The notes beneath the pieces are model-generated. The model saw only the letters and a program-made list of their open reading frames with translations. It ran no database searches and had not been told where the DNA came from. Positions 1-8,023 of a DNA stretch of 32,193 bases are shown one piece after another. Source of the stretch: Urechidicola sp. Lineage in GTDB: Bacteria > Bacteroidota > Bacteroidia > Flavobacteriales > Flavobacteriaceae. A program made the position numbers and the translations under genes. The DNA is taken from assembly GCA_028599075.1 (NCBI GenBank), contig JAQRMW010000234.1, positions 1 through 32,193 on the forward strand, in the 5' to 3' direction. How positions within the stretch are numbered: the stretch's first letter is position 1; every line of letters starts with the position of its first letter.

Positions 1-64
1 GCTTTAAAATTTGTCTAAATTTCTTCTCAGAAATTCGGGAACGGAAAATATACTTGTTCTTCAT
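1..64 (-). CDS. Partial transposase N-terminus, probably IS1595-like, running off the left edge
   Basis: An ATG at 62-64 on the minus strand opens a frame that stays open to the window edge and gives 21 residues beginning MKNKYIFRSRISEKKFRQIL. From memory this resembles the start of IS1595-family transposases of Bacteroidota, which open with a short basic segment followed by RISE-KFR. A promoter-like TATCTTTG box lies 17 bases upstream, at 82-89, which supports a real gene start. Only the first residues are present, so no catalytic residues can be checked. It could also be an unrelated basic protein. No terminal inverted repeat could be assigned between here and remB. Confidence 0.45.
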   Translation of the reverse strand, partial: MKNKYIFRSRISEKKFRQILK

Positions 65-81
65 TGTTTCTCAATAATTTA

Positions 82-89
82 CAAAGATA
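82..89 (-). promoter_or_regulatory. Promoter -7 box TATCTTTG for the left-edge gene
   Basis: The box matches the Bacteroidota -7 consensus TAnnTTTG on the minus strand. A TTG (minus, at 115-117) sits 25 bases upstream, slightly further than the usual 17-23. It is placed correctly for the partial gene starting at 64. Confidence 0.35.
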
Positions 90-184
90 TAAATTTCCCT
101 AAACTATCTTGAACCAAAAATAAATATATATTAATAAAAATGAGAATGCGAAACAATAACGCAGCAACTTCAAATTTTTAACAG

Positions 185-201
185 CAATCACCTTGCGATT
201 G
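185..201 (-). terminator. Weak hairpin just past remB
   Basis: On the minus strand a 7-bp stem (CAATCGC with GTGATTG, one G-U pair, loop AAG) starts two bases after the remB stop codon. No clean T-tract follows, so it is at best a weak terminator or an mRNA 3' end. Confidence 0.3.
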
Positions 202-203
202 AC

Positions 204-2273
204 CTAAAAATCAAACTTCCAATCAAACACATCTGTTCGTAAACCAATATTTACCCAAGTAGTATTTGTTTTATCAAAAGTTGAGGTTGGGTTTTCTGGA
301 TTAAAGTTGCGGTAAGTAAATCCTCCAAAGATTTTTAAGTTTACTGCAGGATTTACTAGATAACCAACTTGTAAATCGCCTATAAAAATATTGGTGGTAT
401 TTCCCTGCCCTATTTCATTACCATAATCACTTCCGCGATCATCATAATTTTGATAAATATCGCCTCCATAACTTACAGGGTCGCCAGCTATATCAAAGCC
501 TTTTTTACCTGCAACAATTTTAGCGTTGGCAAACCAACGGTCTTTGGTATAATGCCCAATCAATATAAACTCTCTAAAGTTAGACCCCCATAGATGCGCC
601 ATTGATTGATTATTATGTCCGTAGTTTAAAATAATCTCATTATGCGAATAGGTATAAGGGCGCACAGCATTAAACTCTGCCTGTAAATGCAAATTATCTA
701 CCCCAAAAGCATGGTGGTATTTTGCTCCAATTTGGAAACCGTTTTTATTTCCCCAATAACCATTACCAGAAAAAATTTCATCGGTAGAAAACTCATCAAT
801 CATTAATTGTGTGTACATCGAAAAATGATCGTTAAACTTGTATTTTCCACTCAAACCAATAATAGCATTCCCTCCTCTAGAGCCTGTTGAGAATTCTATA
901 GCTCTATAAAATATAATAGGATTTAGGTAATTGACATCAAAACCTCTATCATTAGAATCTTCCCAAATAACAGATTCGAACAATCCTATATTTAATTTTT
1001 TTGTAACATTCCAACTCAAATAATGTGTTGCCATATATTTGGTTCTAAACACCCCATCATTTGTAACTTCTGGGCGAACATCTCTTAACCACAACCACGT
1101 ATTTGTATATTTAATTTTCCAAAATGTTGTGTTGATTTTAAAGAATGGATACGGAGAAGCGGCATCTGACATAAACATAGAACGGTAACCATCACCTATA
1201 AAATTTTTGCCATGACCAAACTGAAAATTGAATGTCTTGTTTGGCGAATACGATAAATATGCCTCTGCAACTGGGTAGTCATAAGCTCCTTCTCCAAACT
1301 CCTTAGCAATACCTCGTCCAGGTATAATTGCCGGATTACCACCTGCTGGTGCAATAGATTCTGCATACTGATTTACATATTCGGCAAAACGCCCTTGGCT
1401 CTCATAAAGCATGGTATAAAAACTTAGCTTCTTACCAATAGCTCCTTGAATTTGAAGAGCTCGTGTGTTATTGTAGGTGTAATCTATATCAGAATTGTCT
1501 TTACCAATTTGTAAATCAACAATCGGGTCTATTGTAAACCAAAATCCTTTTCCTTGAATTTGGACCATGTGCTCATTCAATAATTTTCTGCCCCACCAAC
1601 CCGTTTTATCTTTCATCAAACTTGCTTTTTGCGCATCCAAATCTACATACTCCATCACCTCACTATACACATATGGTTTCGATGCTGTGTGCGAATTTCC
1701 TGCTCGATTGTAGTAATAATCCAAAGCTGCATATTGCTGATGTGTATATGGTATATTCAACACACTATGGTGCTCTAATAGTTCTAATGAATCTGGTTTT
1801 ATCAAACCTAAATCTTCATTTTTGTCTTTTGCATAATAAGTGTTTGTAAGTCGCTCTTCAACTAAAGGTTCTGCTTGATTATTTAATCCTAATGGGAATT
1901 TAATAGGCAACACAAATTGCATTTCTACATTGTGATTGTTGAATTTTGCCGGAGTAATTTGTGGTAGTTCTTCAAAAACCCTTACAAGCTCTGCCTCTAA
2001 TTCTTTATATGGTGTGTTGACATATAAGGCTTTAAAGTTACCTTCTTTTGTTACATAAAAAACAACATTTGCGGTGCCTGTAAAATTATCTTCTTCTAAA
2101 ACTTTCGGAATATTAATTGCGTCTACAATTGCAGAGGTTACGTTAGACTTAAAACAAACTTTTAAAGAATCGTTATCAATATCTTCGCAACCTATATAGA
2201 CAGGATATTTTTCTGTTTGTGAAAAAGCACAGATTGTAATAAATAGTAAAAGTGGGGTTAGTATGTTTTTCAT
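204..2273 (-). CDS. remB: RemB-like gliding motility outer membrane protein
   Basis: The protein has 689 residues with a signal peptide ending at CAFSQ (about residues 1-19). Residues ~22-130 resemble the TonB C-terminal-like domain: YPVYIGC near the start, a second Cys after about 16 residues, and a closing segment MQFVLPIKFPLG like the MVPISF end of the energy transducers at 6285-8749. From ~215 on, aromatic-rich alternating stretches (KGFWFTIDP, FYTMLYESQGRF, FNFQFGHGKNFIGDGYR) look like the Wzi/capsule-assembly type of outer membrane beta-barrel. It ends in a Phe-rich DWKFDF, typical of a barrel end. I recognise this as the flavobacterial protein named RemB, linked to gliding in Flavobacterium johnsoniae; its molecular role is not clear to me. 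It is the last gene of the deoC run, 23 bases after the acetyltransferase. Confidence 0.65.
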   Translation of the reverse strand: MKNILTPLLLFITICAFSQTEKYPVYIGCEDIDNDSLKVCFKSNVTSAIVDAINIPKVLEEDNFTGTANVVFYVTKEGNFKALYVNTPYKELEAELVRVFEELPQITPAKFNNHNVEMQFVLPIKFPLGLNNQAEPLVEERLTNTYYAKDKNEDLGLIKPDSLELLEHHSVLNIPYTHQQYAALDYYYNRAGNSHTASKPYVYSEVMEYVDLDAQKASLMKDKTGWWGRKLLNEHMVQIQGKGFWFTIDPIVDLQIGKDNSDIDYTYNNTRALQIQGAIGKKLSFYTMLYESQGRFAEYVNQYAESIAPAGGNPAIIPGRGIAKEFGEGAYDYPVAEAYLSYSPNKTFNFQFGHGKNFIGDGYRSMFMSDAASPYPFFKINTTFWKIKYTNTWLWLRDVRPEVTNDGVFRTKYMATHYLSWNVTKKLNIGLFESVIWEDSNDRGFDVNYLNPIIFYRAIEFSTGSRGGNAIIGLSGKYKFNDHFSMYTQLMIDEFSTDEIFSGNGYWGNKNGFQIGAKYHHAFGVDNLHLQAEFNAVRPYTYSHNEIILNYGHNNQSMAHLWGSNFREFILIGHYTKDRWFANAKIVAGKKGFDIAGDPVSYGGDIYQNYDDRGSDYGNEIGQGNTTNIFIGDLQVGYLVNPAVNLKIFGGFTYRNFNPENPTSTFDKTNTTWVNIGLRTDVFDWKFDF

Positions 2274-2296
2274 CTGTTAGGTTAATCTTCTTAATA

Positions 2297-2878
2297 TCAC
2301 GTAATTTTTGTGACTTTATTGTCTTTTAGTTGATACTTTTCTTTACTCTCTTTACACGTTGCAAAACTGGTAGAATCAAATTCTAATCGATGTCCATATT
2401 CGCTCACCCACCCAATTCGTTTTGACGGATTACCAACCACTAAAGCATATGCATCAATATCTTTAGTAACTACTGCTCCTGCTCCAATCAAAGAAAATTC
2501 TCCTATTGTATTCCCGCAAATAATGGTAGCATTAGCACCTATACTAGCTCCTTTTTTAACAAGTGTTGTTTTGAATTCATCTTTACGGATAATCGCAGAT
2601 CTTGGGTTTACAATATTGGTAAACACCATTGATGGTCCTAAGAAAACATCATCCTCACAAATTACACCTGTATAAATCGATACATTATTTTGAATTTTTA
2701 CATTGTTACCCAAAACAACTTTTGGGGATATCACCACATTTTGACCAAGGTTACATTTTTCGCCAATAATACTATCAGACATTATATGGCTAAAATGCCA
2801 AATTTTAGTGCCGTCACCAATCTTGCAATTATCATCAATAACTGAAGTTTCGTGTGCAAAATAGGAGTTTGTAATCAT
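2297..2878 (-). CDS. Left-handed beta-helix N-acetyltransferase (WbpD/WlbB-like)
   Basis: The 193-residue protein is built almost wholly of hexapeptide repeats (for example VIGDNC-like IDDNCKIGDGTKIWHFSHI, then IIGEKCNLGQNVVI) and carries the motif GASIGANATIICG and the closing VVGNPSKRIGWVSEYG. This is the pattern of trimeric acyl-CoA-dependent transferases of the WbpD/WlbB group, which N-acetylate the 3-amino group of UDP-2-acetamido-3-amino-2,3-dideoxy-uronic acid in O-antigen synthesis. Length is normal for the family. The substrate is inferred from family resemblance only: the usual partner dehydrogenase and aminotransferase are not in this window, and it stands alone between a dehydrogenase-like gene and remB, so another amino sugar is possible. 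Confidence 0.75.
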   Translation of the reverse strand: MITNSYFAHETSVIDDNCKIGDGTKIWHFSHIMSDSIIGEKCNLGQNVVISPKVVLGNNVKIQNNVSIYTGVICEDDVFLGPSMVFTNIVNPRSAIIRKDEFKTTLVKKGASIGANATIICGNTIGEFSLIGAGAVVTKDIDAYALVVGNPSKRIGWVSEYGHRLEFDSTSFATCKESKEKYQLKDNKVTKIT

Positions 2879-2890
2879 AAGTAATTGTAT

Positions 2891-3751
2891 CTAAACTTTT
2901 GTGGGGTGCCACGTTGTTTTTACCTCTTGTGACTTCTCAATCATATATGGAGATTCACAATCAGCATCTAACCAATCATTTTTTTTGTGAAAAATTGTAC
3001 GTTTTAAATTGTTACTCGCCAATTCATTTATAGTGGTTATTGCTTTTTGATCTTGTCCGCAATAAACAATTGCATTCACATCCATATGCGATGCCATATG
3101 ACTTACAAGTTCATCCGCATTTCCTGTTAAAATATTGACGACACCTCCTGGTACATCAGAAGAGTTTAATACCTCTGCAAAAGAAATTGCCGATAATGGT
3201 TTTATTTCAGATGCCAAAACTATAACTGTATTTCCACCAACAATTGCTGGAGCAACAACAGAAACCAAGCCTAACAATCCTTGATTTTCTGGAGCTATCA
3301 TTGCCACAATACCCATTGGTTCTAAACAAGAAAAGTTAAAGTGCGCACTAGAAACTGGGTTTACAGTACTAAAAAATTGTTGGTACTTATCGCTCCATCC
3401 TGCATAATAAACTAAACGGTCAATAGCAGTATCAACTTCTAATTGAGCGCTTTTTTCGGTAGACCCTTGAGTTATTAATTCAGCAACAAACTGTGCGCGT
3501 CTTCCTTCTAGCATTTCGGCAATGCGATATAAAATTTGACCTTTATTCATCGCTGTTGCATTTGCCCAAGACTTTTGAGCTTTACGTGCAATGACCACGG
3601 CATTCCTAAAATCCTTACGAGATGCCAAACACATATTGGCTACAAAATTTCCTTTTTTATCATTTACAGCATAATATCTTCCAGATTCTGTTCTAGGAAA
3701 TTTTCCGCCTATATATAATTTATACGTTTTATGTATGTCTATTCTGCTCAT
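2891..3751 (-). CDS. Aldehyde dehydrogenase-like protein lacking the catalytic domain; probable C-terminal half of a split ALDH16
   Basis: The 286-residue product aligns by eye with the first ~275 residues of the preceding dehydrogenase: LYIGGKFP matches LFIDGEFV, VYYAGWSDK matches FYYAGWADK, and GGVVNILTG matches GVVNIVTG. It stops where the active-site domain should begin. There is no N-Q-G-x-x-C cysteine and no ELGGK glutamate. The IPWNFP nucleotide-site motif has become IAPENQG, and the TGS stretch has become YCGQD. The pair resembles ALDH16, whose N-terminal half is a full ALDH and whose C-terminal half is a truncated, cysteine-less ALDH domain of this length. I infer a non-catalytic partner subunit of the enzyme encoded 6 bases upstream, not an enzyme of its own. 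Confidence 0.75.
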   Translation of the reverse strand: MSRIDIHKTYKLYIGGKFPRTESGRYYAVNDKKGNFVANMCLASRKDFRNAVVIARKAQKSWANATAMNKGQILYRIAEMLEGRRAQFVAELITQGSTEKSAQLEVDTAIDRLVYYAGWSDKYQQFFSTVNPVSSAHFNFSCLEPMGIVAMIAPENQGLLGLVSVVAPAIVGGNTVIVLASEIKPLSAISFAEVLNSSDVPGGVVNILTGNADELVSHMASHMDVNAIVYCGQDQKAITTINELASNNLKRTIFHKKNDWLDADCESPYMIEKSQEVKTTWHPTKV

Positions 3752-3757
3752 AATTTT

Positions 3758-5218
3758 TTAATCAAATTTTACATATCCTCGCAAACCGTGTAAACCACCT
3801 TCGCGACCAAATCCGCTTTCTTTATAACCACCAAATGGCGATGTTGGATCAAACTTATTAAAAGTATTTCCCCAAACTACCCCCGCATTTAAGCGTTGGG
3901 TTAGATTAAATATTTTTGACCCTTTTTGTGTCCATACACCGGCTGATAAACCAAACGGAGTGTTGTTTGCTTTTTCAACAACTTCATCAATTGTTCTAAA
4001 AGTTTGAACTGCTAATACGGGTCCAAAAATTTCTTCTTGTACAATTCTGTGTGATTGCGAAACATTTAAAAACAACGTTGGTGCACACCAATTTCCATTT
4101 TTTGGAAACTTACAATTAGGTTGATAAATCTCTCCGCCTTCATTCAATCCAATTTTGATATAATCTTTAATGGTCTTTAACTGTTTTGCTGAATTGATTG
4201 CTCCGATATCTGTATTTTTATCTAGAGGATTGCCTACAATCAAAGTTTCCATTCTGCTTTTTAGTTTTTGTATTACCACATCAGCAACTGATTCTTGTAC
4301 AAACAATCTCGATCCTGCGCAACACACATGTCCTTGATTAAAGAAAATAGCATTTACAATTCCTTCAACTGCTTGGTCGATTGCTGCATCTTCAAAAATG
4401 ATATTTGCCCCTTTGCCTCCTAGTTCTAAGGTTAACTTTTTAGCAGTTCCTGCTGTAGCTTTTTGGATATATTTCCCAACACCTGTTGATCCTGTAAAAG
4501 CAATTTTATCAACATCTGGGTGATTAACAATTGCTGCTCCTGTTTCTCCTGCCCCAGTTACAATATTCACGACACCCTTAGGCAAACCACTTTCTTCAAT
4601 GATTTCTGCCAATTTTAAGGCAGTCAACGAAGTTGTTTCTGCGGGTTTTAAAACCACTGTATTTCCTGTTGCCAATGCTGGAGCAATTTTCCAAGCTGCC
4701 ATCAATAATGGAAAGTTCCATGGAATGATTTGACCTGCTACTCCAACTGGTTTTACTTTTCTGTTTGGGAAAGCATATTCTAATTTATCTGCCCATCCAG
4801 CATAATAAAAGAAATGACTTGCCGCAAGCGGGATATCAATATCTCTAGATTCTCTAATTGGTTTGCCGCCATCTAATGATTCAATCACTGCAAATTCACG
4901 TGCTCTTTCTTGAATCAATCGTGCGATTCTAAAAATGTATTTTCCGCGTTCTTTACCTGGTAATTTAGACCAAGAAGTAAATGCTTTGTTAGCAGCAGCT
5001 ACTGCTTTGTCAATATCATCAGAAGAAGCTTCGGCAATACTTGCTATCTTTTTTTGGTTAGATGGATCAATGGTATCGAAGTATTTCTTTTTTGATGGCT
5101 TTACAAATTCACCATCAATAAATAATTCGTATTGCTTTTTAATTTTGATATGATCTGTGCTCTCAGGAGCATCAGCATACGCCCAAGTTGCTTTGAATAT
5201 ATTTTTGTCTTTACTCAT
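3758..5218 (-). CDS. NAD(P)-dependent aldehyde dehydrogenase (catalytic half of ALDH16-like pair)
   Basis: The 486 residues form a complete ALDH: PWNFPL at 166-171, the co-factor site stretch FTGSTGVGK at 241-249, the general base glutamate in ELGGKG (E265), the catalytic cysteine in NQGHVCC (C299), and EEIFGPVL and a GGYKESGFGREGG loop near the end. These oxidise an aldehyde to the acid with NAD(P)+. It starts 2 bases after deoC, so acetaldehyde released by the aldolase is the obvious candidate substrate; that is inference. With the following truncated ALDH it totals about 772 residues, close to a one-chain ALDH16. The protein ends in GLRGYVKFD. Confidence 0.9.
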   Translation of the reverse strand: MSKDKNIFKATWAYADAPESTDHIKIKKQYELFIDGEFVKPSKKKYFDTIDPSNQKKIASIAEASSDDIDKAVAAANKAFTSWSKLPGKERGKYIFRIARLIQERAREFAVIESLDGGKPIRESRDIDIPLAASHFFYYAGWADKLEYAFPNRKVKPVGVAGQIIPWNFPLLMAAWKIAPALATGNTVVLKPAETTSLTALKLAEIIEESGLPKGVVNIVTGAGETGAAIVNHPDVDKIAFTGSTGVGKYIQKATAGTAKKLTLELGGKGANIIFEDAAIDQAVEGIVNAIFFNQGHVCCAGSRLFVQESVADVVIQKLKSRMETLIVGNPLDKNTDIGAINSAKQLKTIKDYIKIGLNEGGEIYQPNCKFPKNGNWCAPTLFLNVSQSHRIVQEEIFGPVLAVQTFRTIDEVVEKANNTPFGLSAGVWTQKGSKIFNLTQRLNAGVVWGNTFNKFDPTSPFGGYKESGFGREGGLHGLRGYVKFD

Positions 5219-5220
5219 AA

Positions 5221-6117
5221 TTAATCTTTTGAAAAATAATCTGCTGACTGATACATCCCTGTTTCAGCTTTTACCAATTGCATTAAAATATCGTTGGCCA
5301 AACTACTAGCACCAAATCTGAAATATTCTTTATTCATCCATTTTTCTCCCAACATTTCATTCAGCATTACCAAATATTGCAATGCTATTTTTGATGTTGA
5401 AATGCCTCCTGCGGGTTTCATCCCAATCATCTTTCCTGTTTTTAAATAGAAATCTTTAATAGCGTCGAACATCACATAAGTAACTTGCATGGTAGCGGCA
5501 GGTTGAATTTTACCTGTAGATGTTTTTATAAAATCAGCACCAGCATACATGGCTATTTCACTTGCTTTTCTAACATTATCTAAGGTATCTAACTCACCTG
5601 TTTCTAAAATTACTTTTAAATGTGCTTTGCCACAGGCTTTTTTTACTGCAACGATCTCGTCATAAACATATTGGTAATTTCCGGTGAGAAACTCACCTCT
5701 AGAAATGACCATATCTATTTCATCAGCTCCTTGTTCAACAGCATATTTTGTGTCATCTAACTTTACTTGAAGTTTTGAGTTTCCGCTAGGAAACGCTGTT
5801 GCTACAGATGCAGCTTGAATTCCGCTTCCTTTCAAAGCTTCTTTAGCAATTGCTACATAAGTTGGATATACACAGATAGCGGCAACAGTTGGAATATCTT
5901 TTAATGTATCATGCGAGTGCATGGCTTTATAGCAAAGCTGTTGCACCTTCCCTTTAGTGTCTTTTCCTTCTAAAGTTGTTAAGTCAATCATACTTAAAGC
6001 GAGTTTTAAGCCCTCAACTTTAGCTGATTTTTTTATACTTCGAGACTGAAATCTGCTAATGCGTTCATTAACCCCAACAGTATCGTAAGTTGGTAAATTA
6101 TTTAAATTTGGTAACAT
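5221..6117 (-). CDS. deoC: Deoxyribose-phosphate aldolase
   Basis: DeoC splits 2-deoxy-D-ribose 5-phosphate into glyceraldehyde 3-phosphate and acetaldehyde in the cytoplasm, feeding deoxynucleoside carbon into glycolysis. The Schiff-base lysine is in GADFIKTSTGK (K198), the second active-site lysine region is LKVILETGEL (K168), and GMKPAGGIST is the phosphate-binding stretch. At 298 residues it is somewhat longer than the ~220-260 common form, with an N-terminal extension of roughly 40 residues (SRFQSRSIKK). It heads a closely packed run with the two ALDH genes (2- and 6-base gaps), the acetyltransferase and remB. A -7 box lies 19 bases upstream. Confidence 0.93.
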   Translation of the reverse strand: MLPNLNNLPTYDTVGVNERISRFQSRSIKKSAKVEGLKLALSMIDLTTLEGKDTKGKVQQLCYKAMHSHDTLKDIPTVAAICVYPTYVAIAKEALKGSGIQAASVATAFPSGNSKLQVKLDDTKYAVEQGADEIDMVISRGEFLTGNYQYVYDEIVAVKKACGKAHLKVILETGELDTLDNVRKASEIAMYAGADFIKTSTGKIQPAATMQVTYVMFDAIKDFYLKTGKMIGMKPAGGISTSKIALQYLVMLNEMLGEKWMNKEYFRFGASSLANDILMQLVKAETGMYQSADYFSKD

Positions 6118-6136
6118 TCAATTTTTATTATAAAAT

Positions 6137-6144
6137 CAAATGTA
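6137..6144 (-). promoter_or_regulatory. Promoter -7 box TACATTTG for the deoC run
   Basis: Exact match to TAnnTTTG on the minus strand, 19 bases upstream of the deoC ATG. No TTG is seen at the usual -33 distance, so the call rests on the -7 element and position. Confidence 0.5.
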
Positions 6145-6235
6145 CAAATTATTACAATGCTTTGTTATTATTGAAACTCAAAAAGTTATTCACTAGAATT
6201 ATGTTTGATAAGGAGGGCTGTTTGTTAATAACAAA

Positions 6236-6260
6236 AAGCACCTTATTTACTAAGATGCTT
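6236..6260 (-). terminator. Terminator of the third TonB-like gene
   Basis: On the minus strand a 10-bp stem (AAGCATCTTA pairing TAAGGTGCTT with one G-T wobble, loop GTAAA) is followed by a short T-run, 24 bases past the stop of the gene at 6285. Confidence 0.75.
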
Positions 6261-6284
6261 CTTAAATTAATCGATGTTTCTTGT

Positions 6285-7016
6285 CTATTGAACATTAAAT
6301 GATATTGGAACCATATAAGATACATTTACAGGCTTACCATTTTTCTTTCCAGGTGTCATTTTGGGTAATAAATTCACAACGCGTTTTCCTTCTTTTTCTA
6401 GGCTTTTATGATTAGCTCTTGCTCCTATTATTTCGATATCTCCAGATTTGGTAATTACAAATTGTACATGAATTCTTTGCTTACCAGATGGTAAACCTAT
6501 TTTTGAAGCTATATCAGTATTGAATTTTCTACTAATAAATTTTCCAATCTTCTTTTCAAAACAAGCTTTCTTCTGGGCTCTAGTCCCTTTTTCACATCCT
6601 GGGTAAATTGGGACTTCTGGAACAGTAGTAATGAATTCTAATTTTTCTTCTTCTGGCTCTACAGTCACAAAGGTTGGCTCTTTGTCAATTATAGGTTTAT
6701 CATCAGTTGGCTCAAGAATTAAAGGAGTTTCTTTCTCTTCTTTAACTGACTCTTCACTTTTCTTAAAATTTTCAAGTGAAGTAGGTTTTGGAAGTGCTTT
6801 TTGCTTTACAACTTCTCGTTCAATTTCGATTACTTCGTAAGGGGTATACACAACATCGTCAGAAGTATAGGATACTACTTTATTTGGAATGTAATTCTGA
6901 ATTTCTGTCTTATACTCAAAAAAGGCATAGACAATTGCTAAGGTGAGTACAAGCCCTAATTGCATGAACAATCCGGAACTTTTTTGTAACTTGATGGTCT
7001 GTTTTTTTGTTTTCAT
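6285..7016 (-). CDS. TonB-family energy transducer, third tandem copy
   Basis: The 243-residue protein has a short basic N-terminus, one membrane segment at ~17-34 (QLGLVLTLAIVYAFFEY), an acidic and proline-poor linker (~60-130, many Glu), and a C-terminal TonB-like domain from VPIYPGCEKG to PISFNVQ. Such proteins sit in the inner membrane with ExbB/ExbD and pass proton-motive force to outer membrane TonB-dependent receptors. Two cysteines flank the domain start (PGCEKG, KKACFEK), as in the neighbouring copies. Compared with the upstream paralogues its linker is diverged and lacks the poly-Pro run, so it is the oldest or most specialised of the three. Its receptor partner cannot be told from here. 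Confidence 0.85.
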   Translation of the reverse strand: MKTKKQTIKLQKSSGLFMQLGLVLTLAIVYAFFEYKTEIQNYIPNKVVSYTSDDVVYTPYEVIEIEREVVKQKALPKPTSLENFKKSEESVKEEKETPLILEPTDDKPIIDKEPTFVTVEPEEEKLEFITTVPEVPIYPGCEKGTRAQKKACFEKKIGKFISRKFNTDIASKIGLPSGKQRIHVQFVITKSGDIEIIGARANHKSLEKEGKRVVNLLPKMTPGKKNGKPVNVSYMVPISFNVQ

Positions 7017-7069
7017 GTTATATTAATTTAGACGTTAAAATCATGTTAACTTCAAGAAACATACCAAAA

Positions 7070-7095
7070 AAAGAGTCCGCCTAGGCGGACTCTTT
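7070..7095 (-). terminator. Terminator after the interrupted TonB-like gene
   Basis: A perfect 26-base palindrome with arms AAAGAGTCCGCC and GGCGGACTCTTT meeting at a central TA. On the minus strand it runs into a T-run (from 7070 down to 7065), 19 bases past the stop at 7115. It is the most GC-rich hairpin in the neighbourhood. Confidence 0.85.
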
Positions 7096-7114
7096 GATAT
7101 CTTATTTGGGATTC

Positions 7115-7852
7115 TTATCTAATTTCAAAAGTAATTGGAAGCATATAAGTAACATTAGCAGGTCTTCCTCTTTGTTTGCCAGGAATCATTTTTGGCAATA
7201 AGCTTACTACCCTTTTTGCTTCTTTTTCTAATCTTTTATGCGGAGCTCTTGCGCCAAGAATTTCAATAGTACCTTTTTTTGTAATCCTAAATTGGATATA
7301 GATTTTTTGTTTTCCTGGTGGCAATCCTAAATCACTTGCTAAATTGGTGTCAAAATTTTTAGCCACAAGTTTTTGAATCCCTTAACTTAAACAATCTTTT
7401 TTTGCTTTTTTACCTTTTTCTTTTTCGCAACCAGGATATACTGGTACATCTTCAATAATTGCAAATGGAACATCTTCAACAAATTCTTCTTCTTGCTCTA
7501 CCTCAACAATGTTAACTATCTCAGCAACTTCTATTCTTTCAGATTCGTCTGTTTCTGTAGTTTCTAGAATCGCTTCTTCAACATCTACAACATCTTCTAC
7601 AACCTCAATTAATTCTGGAGCAGCATTTTGTGGTGGTGGTGGTGGTAGATTTTGTTCTATTTCAATTTCTAGCACCTCCTTCTCTTCTTCAAAATCAGTA
7701 TTTGAAATAATTTCTAGGCCTTTACTTGTAGTTTCGTAAACTTTATACTCTAAGGCAACATAAACCACCAACATAGTTAATACAAGCCCAAACAATCGAA
7801 ATAACTTTGTGTATTTTTCTAAATCTGCAGTATTTGATTTTTTAATTTCCAT
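7115..7852 (-). pseudogene. TonB-family energy transducer interrupted by an in-frame TAA (second tandem copy)
   Basis: The ATG at 7852 gives MEIKKSNTADLEKYTK, matching the intact paralogue upstream (MEIKKSPKADLEGYTR). The reading frame is identical throughout, but codon 157 is TAA (plus-strand 7382-7384). DCLS-stop-GIQKLVAKNF lines up with DCLNRSLNKFIGRKF of the intact copy without any gap. After the stop the frame stays open for the full TonB-like domain, to MLPITFEIR. The upstream part has the membrane segment (~20-37), a PPPPPP run and the VPVYPGCEKEKG motif, but without the domain past the stop it should not contact a receptor. A GTG at 7366 could restart the C-terminal part, which would then lack a membrane anchor. 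It is either a young pseudogene or a base error; translational read-through is possible but unsupported. Confidence 0.85.
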
Positions 7853-7973
7853 ACCCAAGAATTTACACTATGAAGGTATGATAAGTATTTAACAATTAAC
7901 ATGATAAAAATCAGTCTTGTTGATTATTCTTTTATTTCAAAATATTTGTGTAATTCTACTCATTAATTTAAAT

Positions 7974-7997
7974 AAAAAAAGACCGCAATATGCGGTC
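7974..7997 (-). terminator. Terminator of the first TonB-like gene
   Basis: On the minus strand a 7-bp GC-rich stem (GACCGCA/TGCGGTC, loop of three) is followed directly by seven T residues, 26 bases past the stop at 8024. Confidence 0.85.
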
Positions 7998-8023
7998 TTT
8001 TTAATAATTATATTTTTTTGAAA

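Noticed and set aside
7115..7366. Separate 83-residue gene starting at GTG
   Set aside because: It is the same frame as the upstream part and continues the paralogue alignment across the TAA, so it is the 3' part of a broken gene.
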